A DNA stretch of 64,000 nt, from positions 11,780,001-11,844,000 of the forward strand of contig CM082587.2 in NCBI GenBank assembly GCA_040954595.2. The letters run 5' to 3'. How positions within the stretch are numbered: the first letter of the stretch is position 1; each line of letters starts with the position of its first letter. The stretch is from Balanoglossus misakiensis (lineage: Eukaryota; Hemichordata). The notes beneath the pieces are model-generated. The model did no database searches. It worked only from the letters and a program-made list of their open reading frames with translations, and was not told the origin of the DNA. This document shows positions 19,578 through 34,062 of this stretch, piece by piece. The position numbers and the translations under genes were made by a program.

Positions 19578-22500
19578 ATATTTTCTGTAAAATAGACATT
19601 TAATTGGCAAGCCGTCCTGCATCAATTATTAATTGTGTACATGCACTAAAGCGCCCTCACTGCTGGGTGTGTTGTATGGTCTTTAACCCTGTTTCAAATT
19701 AGAGTACTTTCTGCAATTTCAAGACAGATCTTACGTGCCATTGGAGAGCTCCATTGACTGGTCATTCATACTGTTTTCATTCATTCATTGCGGCATCAAT
19801 ATATTTTATGTATTCTAGCCAAAGAGCTTGGCACCTGTTGAAATGAACTCATCTGCTGTGGGCCAGTTTATTGGTGGCAGTTGAGCTGAGGAGAGCACCT
19901 TCCTTCCCGGCACGCCACCAAGTAAAGTTCCACGCCGCCCACCACAGATGCCAGCATTCATTCATGCGAGTGAGTGTAATTGCAAATTTGCCTATTCTAG
20001 ATCTGTAATGGAAATGGAGAAAGTACCTTATATTTTCTGTAAAATAGACATTTAATTGGCAAGCCGTCCTGCATCAATTATTAATTGTGTACATGCACTA
20101 AAGCGCCCTCACTGCTGGGTGTGTTGTATGGTCTTTAACCCTGTTTCAAATTAGAGTACTTTCTGCAATTTCAAGACAGATCTTACGTGCCATTGGAGAG
20201 CTCCATTGACTGGTCATTCATACTGTTTTCATTCATTCATTGCGGCATCAATATATTTTATCTATTCTAGCCAAAGAGCTTGGCACCTGTTGAAATGAAC
20301 TCATCTGCTGTGGGCCAGTTTATTGGTGGCAGTTGAGCTGAGGAGAGCACCTTCCTTCCCGGCACGCCACCAAGTAAAGTTCCACGCCGCCCACCACAGA
20401 TGCCAGCATTCATTCATGCGAGTGAGTGTAATTGCAAATTTGCCTATTCTAGAATTACGTGCCATTGGAGAGCTCCATTGACTGGTCATTCATACTGTTT
20501 TCATTCATTCATTGCGGCATCAATATATTTTATCTATTCTAGCCAAAGAGCTTGGCACCTGTTGAAATGAACTCATCTGCTGTGGGCCAGTTTATTGGTG
20601 GCAGTTGAGCTGAGGAGAGCACCTTCCTTCCCGGCACGCCACCAAGTAAAGTTCCACGCCGCCCACCACAGATGCCAGCATTCATTCATGCGAGTGAGTG
20701 TAATTGCAAATTTGCCTATTCTAGATCTGTAATGGAAATGGAGAAAGTACCTTATATTTTCTGTAAAATAGACATTTAATTGGCAAGCCGTCCTGCATCA
20801 ATTATGAATTGTGTACATGCACTAAAGCGCCCTCACTGCTGGGTGTGTTGTATGGTCTTTAACCCTGTTTCAAATTAGAGTACTTTCTGCAATTTCAAGA
20901 CAGATCTTACGTGCCATTGGAGAGCTCCATTGACTGGTCATTCATACTGTTTTCATTCATTCATTGCGGCATCAATATATTTTATCTATTCTAGCCAAAG
21001 AGCTTGGCACCTGTTGAAATGAACTCATCTGCTGTGGGCCAGTTTATTGGTGGCAGTTGAGCTGAGGAGAGCACCTTCCTTCCCGGCACGCCACCAAGTA
21101 AAGTTCCACGCCGCCCACCACAGATGCCAGCATTCATTCATGCGAGTGAGTGTAATTGCAAATTTGCCTATTCTAGAATCTTACGTGCCATTGGAGAGCT
21201 CCATTGACTGGTCATTCATACTGTTTTCATTCATTCATTGCGGCATCAATATATTTTATCTATTCTAGCCAAAGAGCTTGGCACCTGTTGAAATGAACTC
21301 ATCTGCTGTGGGCCAGTTTATTGGTGGCAGTTGAGCTGAGGAGAGCACCTTCCTTCCCGGCACGCCACCAAGTAAAGTTCCACGCCGCCCACCACAGATG
21401 CCAGCATTCATTCATGCGAGTGAGTGTAATTGCAAATTTGCCTATTCTAGATCTGTAATGGAAATGGAGAAAGTACCTTATATTTTCTGTAAAATAGACA
21501 TTTAATTGGCAAGCCGTCCTGCATCAATTATTAATTGTGTACATGCACTAAAGCGCCCTCACTGCTGGGTGTGTTGTATGGTCTTTAACCCTGTTTCAAA
21601 TTAGAGTACTTTCTGCAATTTCAAGACAGATCTTACGTGCCATTGGAGAGCTCCATTGACTGGTCATTCATACTGTTTTCATTCATTCATTGCGGCATCA
21701 ATATATTTTATCTATTCTAGCCAAAGAGCTTGGCACCTGTTGAAATGAACTCATCTGCTGTGGGCCAGTTTATTGGTGGCAGTTGAGCTGAGAAGAGCAC
21801 CTTCCTTCCCGGCACGCCACCAAGTAAAGTTCCACGCCGCCCACCACAGATGCCAGCATTCATTCATGCGAGTGAGTGTAATTGCAAATTTGCCTATTCT
21901 AGATCTGTAATGGAAATGGAGAAAGTACCTTATATTTTCTGTAAAATAGACATTTAATTGGCAAGCCGTCCTGCATCAATTATGAATTGTGTACATGCAC
22001 TAAAGCGCCCTCACTGCTGGGTGTGTTGTATGGTCTTTAACCCTGTTTCAAATTAGAGTACTTTCTGCAATTTCAAGACAGATCTTACGTGCCATTGGAG
22101 AGCTCCATTGACTGGTCATTCATACTGTTTTCATTCATTCATTGCGGCATCAATATATTTTATCTATTCTAGCCAAAGAGCTTGGCACCTGTTGAAATGA
22201 ACTCATCTGCTGTGGGCCAGTTTATTGGTGGCAGTTGAGCTGAGGAGAGCACCTTCCTTCCCGGCACGCCACCAAGTAAAGTTCCACGCCGCCCACCACA
22301 GATGCCAGCATTCATTCATGCGAGTGAGTGTAATTGCAAATTTGCCTATTCTAGATCTGTAATGGAAATGGAGAAAGTACCTTATATTTTCTGTAAAATA
22401 GACATTTAATTGGCAAGCCGTCCTGCATCAATTATGAATTGTGTACATGCACTAAAGCGCCCTCACTGCTGGGTGTGTTGTATGGTCTTTAACCCTGTTT

Positions 22501-25500
22501 CAAATTAGAGTACTTTCTGCAATTTCAAGACAGATCTTACGTGCCATTGGAGAGCTCCATTGACTGGTCATTCATACTGTTTTCATTCATTCATTGCGGC
22601 ATCAATATATTTTATCTATTCTAGCCAAAGAGCTTGGCACCTGTTGAAATGAACTCATCTGCTGTGGGCCAGTTTATTGGTGGCAGTTGAGCTGAGGAGA
22701 GCACCTTCCTTCCCGGCACGCCACCAAGTAAAGTTCCACGCCGCCCACCACAGATGCCAGCATTCATTCATGCGAGTGAGTGTAATTGCAAATTTGCCTA
22801 TTCTAGATCTGTAATGGAAATGGAGAAAGTACCTTATATTTTCTGTAAAATAGACATTTAATTGGCAAGCCGTCCTGCATCAATTATGAATTGTGTACAT
22901 GCACTAAAGCGCCCTCACTGCTGGGTGTGTTGTATGGTCTTTAACCCTGTTTCAAATTAGAGTACTTTCTGCAATTTCAAGACAGATCTTACGTGCCATT
23001 GGAGAGCTCCATTGACTGGTCATTCATACTGTTTTCATTCATTCATTGCGGCATCAATATATTTTATCTATTCTAGCCAAAGAGCTTGGCACCTGTTGAA
23101 ATGAACTCATCTGCTGTGGGCCAGTTTATTGGTGGCAGTTGAGCTGAGGAGAGCACCTTCCTTCCCGGCACGCCACCAAGTAAAGTTCCACGCCGCCCAC
23201 CACAGATGCCAGCATTCATTCATGCGAGTGAGTGTAATTGCAAATTTGCCTATTCTAGATCTGTAATGGAAATGGAGAAAGTACCTTATATTTTCTGTAA
23301 AATAGACATTTAATTGGCAAGCCGTCCTGCATCAATTATGAATTGTGTACATGCACTAAAGCGCCCTCACTGCTGGGTGTGTTGTATGGTCTTTAACCCT
23401 GTTTCAAATTAGAGTACTTTCTGCAATTTCAAGACAGATCTTACGTGCCATTGGAGAGCTCCATTGACTGGTCATTCATACTGTTTTCATTCATTCATTG
23501 CGGCATCAATATATTTTATCTATTCTAGCCAAAGAGCTTGGCACCTGTTGAAATGAACTCATCTGCTGTGGGCCAGTTTATTGGTGGCAGTTGAGCTGAG
23601 AAGAGCACCTTCCTTCCCGGCACGCCACCAAGTAAAGTTCCACGCCGCCCACCACAGATGCCAGCATTCATTCATGCGAGTGAGTGTAATTGCAAATTTG
23701 CCTATTCTAGAATCTTACGTGCCATTGGAGAGCTCCATTGACTGGTCATTCATACTGTTTTCATTCATTCATTGCGGCATCAATATATTTTATCTATTCT
23801 AGCCAAAGAGCTTGGCACCTGTTGAAATGAACTCATCTGCTGTGGGCCAGTTTATTGGTGGCAGTTGAGCTGAGGAGAGCACCTTCCTTCCCGGGACGCC
23901 ACCAAGTAAAGTTCCACGCCGCCCACCACAGATGCCAGCATTCATTCATGCGAGTGAGTGTAATTGCAAATTTGCCTATTCTAGATTCTTACGTGCCATT
24001 GGAGAGCTCCATTGACTGGTCATTCATACTGTTTTCATTCATTCATTGCGGCATCAATATATTTTATCTATTCTAGCCAAAGAGCTTGGCACCTGTTGAA
24101 ATGAACTCATCTGCTGTGGGCCAGTTTATTGGTGGCAGTTGAGCTGAGGAGAGCACCTTCCTTCCCGGCACGCCACCAAGTAAAGTTCCACGCCGCCCAC
24201 CACAGATGCCAGCATTCATTCATGCGAGTGAGTGTAATTGCAAATTTGCCTATTCTAGATCTGTAATGGAAATGGAGAAAGTACCTTATATTTTCTGTAA
24301 AATAGACATTTAATTGGCAAGCCGTCCTGCATCAATTATTAATTGTGTACATGCACTAAAGCGCCCTCACTGCTGGGTGTGTTGTATGGTCTTTAACCCT
24401 GTTTCAAATTAGAGTACTTTCTGCAATTTCAAGACAGATCTTACGTGCCATTGGAGAGCTCCATTGACTGGTCATTCATACTGTTTTCATTCATTCATTG
24501 CGGCATCAATATATTTTATCTATTCTAGCCAAAGAGCTTGGCACCTGTTGAAATGAACTCATCTGCTGTGGGCCAGTTTATTGGTGGCAGTTGAGCTGAG
24601 GAGAGCACCTTCCTTCCCGGCACGCCACCAAGTAAAGTTCCACGCCGCCCACCACAGATGCCAGCATTCATTCATGCGAGTGAGTGTAATTGCAAATTTG
24701 CCTATTCTAGATCTGTAATGGAAATGGAGAAAGTACCTTATATTTTCTGTAAAATAGACATTTAATTGGCAAGCCGTCCTGCATCAATTATTAATTGTGT
24801 ACATGCACTAAAGCGCCCTCACTGCTGGGTGTGTTGTATGGTCTTTAACCCTGTTTCAAATTAGAGTACTTTCTGCAATTTCAAGACAGATCTTACGTGC
24901 CATTGGAGAGCTCCATTGACTGGTCATTCATACTGTTTTCATTCATTCATTGCGGCATCAATATATTTTATCTATTCTAGCCAAAGAGCTTGGCACCTGT
25001 TGAAATGAACTCATCTGCTGTGGGCCAGTTTATTGGTGGCAGTTGAGCTGAGGAGAGCACCTTCCTTCCCGGCACGCCACCAAGTAAAGTTCCACGCCGC
25101 CCACCACAGATGCCAGCATTCATTCATGCGAGTGAGTGTAATTGCAAATTTGCCTATTCTAGAATTACGTGCCATTGGAGAGCTCCATTGACTGGTCATT
25201 CATACTGTTTTCATTCATTCATTGCGGCATCAATATATTTTATCTATTCTAGCCAAAGAGCTTGGCACCTGTTGAAATGAACTCATCTGCTGTGGGCCAG
25301 TTTATTGGTGGCAGTTGAGCTGAGGAGAGCACCTTCCTTCCCGGCACGCCACCAAGTAAAGTTCCACGCCGCCCACCACAGATGCCAGCATTCATTCATG
25401 CGAGTGAGTGTAATTGCAAATTTGCCTATTCTAGATCTGTAATGGAAATGGAGAAAGTACCTTATATTTTCTGTAAAATAGACATTTAATTGGCAAGCCG

Positions 25501-28500
25501 TCCTGCATCAATTATGAATTGTGTACATGCACTAAAGCGCCCTCACTGCTGGGTGTGTTGTATGGTCTTTAACCCTGTTTCAAATTAGAGTACTTTCTGC
25601 AATTTCAAGACAGATCTTACGTGCCATTGGAGAGCTCCATTGACTGGTCATTCATACTGTTTTCATTCATTCATTGCGGCATCAATATATTTTATCTATT
25701 CTAGCCAAAGAGCTTGGCACCTGTTGAAATGAACTCATCTGCTGTGGGCCAGTTTATTGGTGGCAGTTGAGCTGAGGAGAGCACCTTCCTTCCCGGCACG
25801 CCACCAAGTAAAGTTCCACGCCGCCCACCACAGATGCCAGCATTCATTCATGCGAGTGAGTGTAATTGCAAATTTGCCTATTCTAGAATCTTACGTGCCA
25901 TTGGAGAGCTCCATTGACTGGTCATTCATACTGTTTTCATTCATTCATTGCGGCATCAATATATTTTATCTATTCTAGCCAAAGAGCTTGGCACCTGTTG
26001 AAATGAACTCATCTGCTGTGGGCCAGTTTATTGGTGGCAGTTGAGCTGAGGAGAGCACCTTCCTTCCCGGCACGCCACCAAGTAAAGTTCCACGCCGCCC
26101 ACCACAGATGCCAGCATTCATTCATGCGAGTGAGTGTAATTGCAAATTTGCCTATTCTAGATCTGTAATGGAAATGGAGAAAGTACCTTATATTTTCTGT
26201 AAAATAGACATTTAATTGGCAAGCCGTCCTGCATCAATTATTAATTGTGTACATGCACTAAAGCGCCCTCACTGCTGGGTGTGTTGTATGGTCTTTAACC
26301 CTGTTTCAAATTAGAGTACTTTCTGCAATTTCAAGACAGATCTTACGTGCCATTGGAGAGCTCCATTGACTGGTCATTCATACTGTTTTCATTCATTCAT
26401 TGCGGCATCAATATATTTTATCTATTCTAGCCAAAGAGCTTGGCACCTGTTGAAATGAACTCATCTGCTGTGGGCCAGTTTATTGGTGGCAGTTGAGCTG
26501 AGAAGAGCACCTTCCTTCCCGGCACGCCACCAAGTAAAGTTCCACGCCGCCCACCACAGATGCCAGCATTCATTCATGCGAGTGAGTGTAATTGCAAATT
26601 TGCCTATTCTAGATCTGTAATGGAAATGGAGAAAGTACCTTATATTTTCTGTAAAATAGACATTTAATTGGCAAGCCGTCCTGCATCAATTATGAATTGT
26701 GTACATGCACTAAAGCGCCCTCACTGCTGGGTGTGTTGTATGGTCTTTAACCCTGTTTCAAATTAGAGTACTTTCTGCAATTTCAAGACAGATCTTACGT
26801 GCCATTGGAGAGCTCCATTGACTGGTCATTCATACTGTTTTCATTCATTCATTGCGGCATCAATATATTTTATCTATTCTAGCCAAAGAGCTTGGCACCT
26901 GTTGAAATGAACTCATCTGCTGTGGGCCAGTTTATTGGTGGCAGTTGAGCTGAGGAGAGCACCTTCCTTCCCGGCACGCCACCAAGTAAAGTTCCACGCC
27001 GCCCACCACAGATGCCAGCATTCATTCATGCGAGTGAGTGTAATTGCAAATTTGCCTATTCTAGATCTGTAATGGAAATGGAGAAAGTACCTTATATTTT
27101 CTGTAAAATAGACATTTAATTGGCAAGCCGTCCTGCATCAATTATGAATTGTGTACATGCACTAAAGCGCCCTCACTGCTGGGTGTGTTGTATGGTCTTT
27201 AACCCTGTTTCAAATTAGAGTACTTTCTGCAATTTCAAGACAGATCTTACGTGCCATTGGAGAGCTCCATTGACTGGTCATTCATACTGTTTTCATTCAT
27301 TCATTGCGGCATCAATATATTTTATCTATTCTAGCCAAAGAGCTTGGCACCTGTTGAAATGAACTCATCTGCTGTGGGCCAGTTTATTGGTGGCAGTTGA
27401 GCTGAGGAGAGCACCTTCCTTCCCGGCACGCCACCAAGTAAAGTTCCACGCCGCCCACCACAGATGCCAGCATTCATTCATGCGAGTGAGTGTAATTGCA
27501 AATTTGCCTATTCTAGATCTGTAATGGAAATGGAGAAAGTACCTTATATTTTCTGTAAAATAGACATTTAATTGGCAAGCCGTCCTGCATCAATTATGAA
27601 TTGTGTACATGCACTAAAGCGCCCTCACTGCTGGGTGTGTTGTATGGTCTTTAACCCTGTTTCAAATTAGAGTACTTTCTGCAATTTCAAGACAGATCTT
27701 ACGTGCCATTGGAGAGCTCCATTGACTGGTCATTCATACTGTTTTCATTCATTCATTGCGGCATCAATATATTTTATCTATTCTAGCCAAAGAGCTTGGC
27801 ACCTGTTGAAATGAACTCATCTGCTGTGGGCCAGTTTATTGGTGGCAGTTGAGCTGAGGAGAGCACCTTCCTTCCCGGCACGCCACCAAGTAAAGTTCCA
27901 CGCCGCCCACCACAGATGCCAGCATTCATTCATGCGAGTGAGTGTAATTGCAAATTTGCCTATTCTAGATCTGTAATGGAAATGGAGAAAGTACCTTATA
28001 TTTTCTGTAAAATAGACATTTAATTGGCAAGCCGTCCTGCATCAATTATGAATTGTGTACATGCACTAAAGCGCCCTCACTGCTGGGTGTGTTGTATGGT
28101 CTTTAACCCTGTTTCAAATTAGAGTACTTTCTGCAATTTCAAGACAGATCTTACGTGCCATTGGAGAGCTCCATTGACTGGTCATTCATACTGTTTTCAT
28201 TCATTCATTGCGGCATCAATATATTTTATCTATTCTAGCCAAAGAGCTTGGCACCTGTTGAAATGAACTCATCTGCTGTGGGCCAGTTTATTGGTGGCAG
28301 TTGAGCTGAGAAGAGCACCTTCCTTCCCGGCACGCCACCAAGTAAAGTTCCACGCCGCCCACCACAGATGCCAGCATTCATTCATGCGAGTGAGTGTAAT
28401 TGCAAATTTGCCTATTCTAGAATCTTACGTGCCATTGGAGAGCTCCATTGACTGGTCATTCATACTGTTTTCATTCATTCATTGCGGCATCAATATATTT

Positions 28501-31500
28501 TATCTATTCTAGCCAAAGAGCTTGGCACCTGTTGAAATGAACTCATCTGCTGTGGGCCAGTTTATTGGTGGCAGTTGAGCTGAGGAGAGCACCTTCCTTC
28601 CCGGGACGCCACCAAGTAAAGTTCCACGCCGCCCACCACAGATGCCAGCATTCATTCATGCGAGTGAGTGTAATTGCAAATTTGCCTATTCTAGATTCTT
28701 ACGTGCCATTGGAGAGCTCCATTGACTGGTCATTCATACTGTTTTCATTCATTCATTGCGGCATCAATATATTTTATCTATTCTAGCCAAAGAGCTTGGC
28801 ACCTGTTGAAATGAACTCATCTGCTGTGGGCCAGTTTATTGGTGGCAGTTGAGCTGAGGAGAGCACCTTCCTTCCCGGCACGCCACCAAGTAAAGTTCCA
28901 CGCCGCCCACCACAGATGCCAGCATTCATTCATGCGAGTGAGTGTAATTGCAAATTTGCCTATTCTAGATCTGTAATGGAAATGGAGAAAGTACCTTATA
29001 TTTTCTGTAAAATAGACATTTAATTGGCAAGCCGTCCTGCATCAATTATTAATTGTGTACATGCACTAAAGCGCCCTCACTGCTGGGTGTGTTGTATGGT
29101 CTTTAACCCTGTTTCAAATTAGAGTACTTTCTGCAATTTCAAGACAGATCTTACGTGCCATTGGAGAGCTCCATTGACTGGTCATTCATACTGTTTTCAT
29201 TCATTCATTGCGGCATCAATATATTTTATCTATTCTAGCCAAAGAGCTTGGCACCTGTTGAAATGAACTCATCTGCTGTGGGCCAGTTTATTGGTGGCAG
29301 TTGAGCTGAGGAGAGCACCTTCCTTCCCGGCACGCCACCAAGTAAAGTTCCACGCCGCCCACCACAGATGCCAGCATTCATTCATGCGAGTGAGTGTAAT
29401 TGCAAATTTGCCTATTCTAGAATTACGTGCCATTGGAGAGCTCCATTGACTGGTCATTCATACTGTTTTCATTCATTCATTGCGGCATCAATATATTTTA
29501 TCTATTCTAGCCAAAGAGCTTGGCACCTGTTGAAATGAACTCATCTGCTGTGGGCCAGTTTATTGGTGGCAGTTGAGCTGAGGAGAGCACCTTCCTTCCC
29601 GGCACGCCACCAAGTAAAGTTCCACGCCGCCCACCACAGATGCCAGCATTCATTCATGCGAGTGAGTGTAATTGCAAATTTGCCTATTCTAGATCTGTAA
29701 TGGAAATGGAGAAAGTACCTTATATTTTCTGTAAAATAGACATTTAATTGGCAAGCCGTCCTGCATCAATTATGAATTGTGTACATGCACTAAAGCGCCC
29801 TCACTGCTGGGTGTGTTGTATGGTCTTTAACCCTGTTTCAAATTAGAGTACTTTCTGCAATTTCAAGACAGATCTTACGTGCCATTGGAGAGCTCCATTG
29901 ACTGGTCATTCATACTGTTTTCATTCATTCATTGCGGCATCAATATATTTTATCTATTCTAGCCAAAGAGCTTGGCACCTGTTGAAATGAACTCATCTGC
30001 TGTGGGCCAGTTTATTGGTGGCAGTTGAGCTGAGGAGAGCACCTTCCTTCCCGGCACGCCACCAAGTAAAGTTCCACGCCGCCCACCACAGATGCCAGCA
30101 TTCATTCATGCGAGTGAGTGTAATTGCAAATTTGCCTATTCTAGATCTGTAATGGAAATGGAGAAAGTACCTTATATTTTCTGTAAAATAGACATTTAAT
30201 TGGCAAGCCGTCCTGCATCAATTATGAATTGTGTACATGCACTAAAGCGCCCTCACTGCTGGGTGTGTTGTATGGTCTTTAACCCTGTTTCAAATTAGAG
30301 TACTTTCTGCAATTTCAAGACAGATCTTACGTGCCATTGGAGAGCTCCATTGACTGGTCATTCATACTGTTTTCATTCATTCATTTCGGCATCAATATAT
30401 TTTATCTATTCTAGCCAAAGAGCTTGGCACCTGTTGAAATGAACTCATCTGCTGTGGGCCAGTTTATTGGTGGCAGTTGAGCTGAGAAGAGCACCTTCCT
30501 TCCCGGCACGCCACCAAGTAAAGTTCCACGCCGCCCACCACAGATGCCAGCATTCATTCATGCGAGTGAGTGTAATTGCAAATTTGCCTATTCTAGAATC
30601 TTACGTGCCATTGGAGAGCTCCATTGACTGGTCATTCATACTGTTTTCATTCATTCATTGCGGCATCAATATATTTTATCTATTCTAGCCAAAGAGCTTG
30701 GCACCTGTTGAAATGAACTCATCTGCTGTGGGCCAGTTTATTGGTGGCAGTTGAGCTGAGGAGAGCACCTTCCTTCCCGGGACGCCACCAAGTAAAGTTC
30801 CACGCCGCCCACCACAGATGCCAGCATTCATTCATGCGAGTGAGTGTAATTGCAAATTTGCCTATTCTAGATTCTTACGTGCCATTGGAGAGCTCCATTG
30901 ACTGGTCATTCATACTGTTTTCATTCATTCATTGCGGCATCAATATATTTTATCTATTCTAGCCAAAGAGCTTGGCACCTGTTGAAATGAACTCATCTGC
31001 TGTGGGCCAGTTTATTGGTGGCAGTTGAGCTGAGGAGAGCACCTTCCTTCCCGGCACGCCACCAAGTAAAGTTCCACGCCGCCCACCACAGATGCCAGCA
31101 TTCATTCATGCGAGTGAGTGTAATTGCAAATTTGCCTATTCTAGATCTGTAATGGAAATGGAGAAAGTACCTTATATTTTCTGTAAAATAGACATTTAAT
31201 TGGCAAGCCGTCCTGCATCAATTATTAATTGTGTACATGCACTAAAGCGCCCTCACTGCTGGGTGTGTTGTATGGTCTTTAACCCTGTTTCAAATTAGAG
31301 TACTTTCTGCAATTTCAAGACAGATCTTACGTGCCATTGGAGAGCTCCATTGACTGGTCATTCATACTGTTTTCATTCATTCATTGCGGCATCAATATAT
31401 TTTATCTATTCTAGCCAAAGAGCTTGGCACCTGTTGAAATGAACTCATCTGCTGTGGGCCAGTTTATTGGTGGCAGTTGAGCTGAGGAGAGCACCTTCCT

Positions 31501-34062
31501 TCCCGGCACGCCACCAAGTAAAGTTCCACGCCGCCCACCACAGATGCCAGCATTCATTCATGCGAGTGAGTGTAATTGCAAATTTGCCTATTCTAGAATT
31601 ACGTGCCATTGGAGAGCTCCATTGACTGGTCATTCATACTGTTTTCATTCATTCATTGCGGCATCAATATATTTTATCTATTCTAGCCAAAGAGCTTGGC
31701 ACCTGTTGAAATGAACTCATCTGCTGTGGGCCAGTTTATTGGTGGCAGTTGAGCTGAGGAGAGCACCTTCCTTCCCGGCACGCCACCAAGTAAAGTTCCA
31801 CGCCGCCCACCACAGATGCCAGCATTCATTCATGCGAGTGAGTGTAATTGCAAATTTGCCTATTCTAGATCTGTAATGGAAATGGAGAAAGTACCTTATA
31901 TTTTCTGTAAAATAGACATTTAATTGGCAAGCCGTCCTGCATCAATTATGAATTGTGTACATGCACTAAAGCGCCCTCACTGCTGGGTGTGTTGTATGGT
32001 CTTTAACCCTGTTTCAAATTAGAGTACTTTCTGCAATTTCAAGACAGATCTTACGTGCCATTGGAGAGCTCCATTGACTGGTCATTCATACTGTTTTCAT
32101 TCATTCATTGCGGCATCAATATATTTTATCTATTCTAGCCAAAGAGCTTGGCACCTGTTGAAATGAACTCATCTGCTGTGGGCCAGTTTATTGGTGGCAG
32201 TTGAGCTGAGGAGAGCACCTTCCTTCCCGGCACGCCACCAAGTAAAGTTCCACGCCGCCCACCACAGATGCCAGCATTCATTCATGCGAGTGAGTGTAAT
32301 TGCAAATTTGCCTATTCTAGATCTGTAATGGAAATGGAGAAAGTACCTTATATTTTCTGTAAAATAGACATTTAATTGGCAAGCCGTCCTGCATCAATTA
32401 TTAATTGTGTACATGCACTAAAGCGCCCTCACTGCTGGGTGTGTTGTATGGTCTTTAACCCTGTTTCAAATTAGAGTACTTTCTGCAATTTCAAGACAGA
32501 TCTTACGTGCCATTGGAGAGCTCCATTGACTGGTCATTCATACTGTTTTCATTCATTCATTGCGGCATCAATATATTTTATCTATTCTAGCCAAAGAGCT
32601 TGGCACCTGTTGAAATGAACTCATCTGCTGTGGGCCAGTTTATTGGTGGCAGTTGAGCTGAGAAGAGCACCTTCCTTCCCGGCACGCCACCAAGTAAAGT
32701 TCCACGCCGCCCACCACAGATGCCAGCATTCATTCATGCGAGTGAGTGTAATTGCAAATTTGCCTATTCTAGATCTGTAATGGAAATGGAGAAAGTACCT
32801 TATATTTTCTGTAAAATAGACATTTAATTGGCAAGCCGTCCTGCATCAATTATGAATTGTGTACATGCACTAAAGCGCCCTCACTGCTGGGTGTGTTGTA
32901 TGGTCTTTAACCCTGTTTCAAATTAGAGTACTTTCTGCAATTTCAAGACAGATCTTACGTGCCATTGGAGAGCTCCATTGACTGGTCATTCATACTGTTT
33001 TCATTCATTCATTGCGGCATCAATATATTTTATCTATTCTAGCCAAAGAGCTTGGCACCTGTTGAAATGAACTCATCTGCTGTGGGCCAGTTTATTGGTG
33101 GCAGTTGAGCTGAGGAGAGCACCTTCCTTCCCGGCACGCCACCAAGTAAAGTTCCACGCCGCCCACCACAGATGCCAGCATTCATTCATGCGAGTGAGTG
33201 TAATTGCAAATTTGCCTATTCTAGATCTGTAATGGAAATGGAGAAAGTACCTTATATTTTCTGTAAAATAGACATTTAATTGGCAAGCCGTCCTGCATCA
33301 ATTATGAATTGTGTACATGCACTAAAGCGCCCTCACTGCTGGGTGTGTTGTATGGTCTTTAACCCTGTTTCAAATTAGAGTACTTTCTGCAATTTCAAGA
33401 CAGATCTTACGTGCCATTGGAGAGCTCCATTGACTGGTCATTCATACTGTTTTCATTCATTCATTGCGGCATCAATATATTTTATCTATTCTAGCCAAAG
33501 AGCTTGGCACCTGTTGAAATGAACTCATCTGCTGTGGGCCAGTTTATTGGTGGCAGTTGAGCTGAGGAGAGCACCTTCCTTCCCGGCACGCCACCAAGTA
33601 AAGTTCCACGCCGCCCACCACAGATGCCAGCATTCATTCATGCGAGTGAGTGTAATTGCAAATTTGCCTATTCTAGATCTGTAATGGAAATGGAGAAAGT
33701 ACCTTATATTTTCTGTAAAATAGACATTTAATTGGCAAGCCGTCCTGCATCAATTATGAATTGTGTACATGCACTAAAGCGCCCTCACTGCTGGGTGTGT
33801 TGTATGGTCTTTAACCCTGTTTCAAATTAGAGTACTTTCTGCAATTTCAAGACAGATCTTACGTGCCATTGGAGAGCTCCATTGACTGGTCATTCATACT
33901 GTTTTCATTCATTCATTGCGGCATCAATATATTTTATCTATTCTAGCCAAAGAGCTTGGCACCTGTTGAAATGAACTCATCTGCTGTGGGCCAGTTTATT
34001 GGTGGCAGTTGAGCTGAGGAGAGCACCTTCCTTCCCGGCACGCCACCAAGTAAAGTTCCACG
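19578..34062. repeat. Satellite array 2 (14.5 kb)
   Basis: The array starts inside the MITE-like insert (ATATTTTCTGTAAAATAG) and ends after AGTTCCACG, the same breakpoints as at the other module edges. Phase markers run from 19732 to 33860, 37 in all. Steps are 452, 272 or 274 bp. Higher-order spacing between AATTACG junctions is 4710 (20456 to 25166), 4258 (to 29424) and 2176 (to 31600). Each shorter unit differs from the others by whole monomers, as expected from unequal exchange in register. A private T at 30386 (CATTTCGG for CATTGCGG) marks one monomer and recurs in array 3. Confidence 0.96.

Larger units (their letters stand above)
11420..34051. repeat. 22,632-bp macro-repeat unit, copy 1 (module + array 2)
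   Basis: Everything from the left module junction through array 2 recurs 22,632 bp downstream. The differences I found are one G deleted near 16819 (copy 2 short), C16 versus C17 at 18360, and G at 33986 versus C at 56618. Identity is therefore above 99.9% including homopolymers. Monomer order left of the module agrees only back to about 10.3 kb, so the left break of the duplication is in array 1 near there. Confidence 0.93.
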
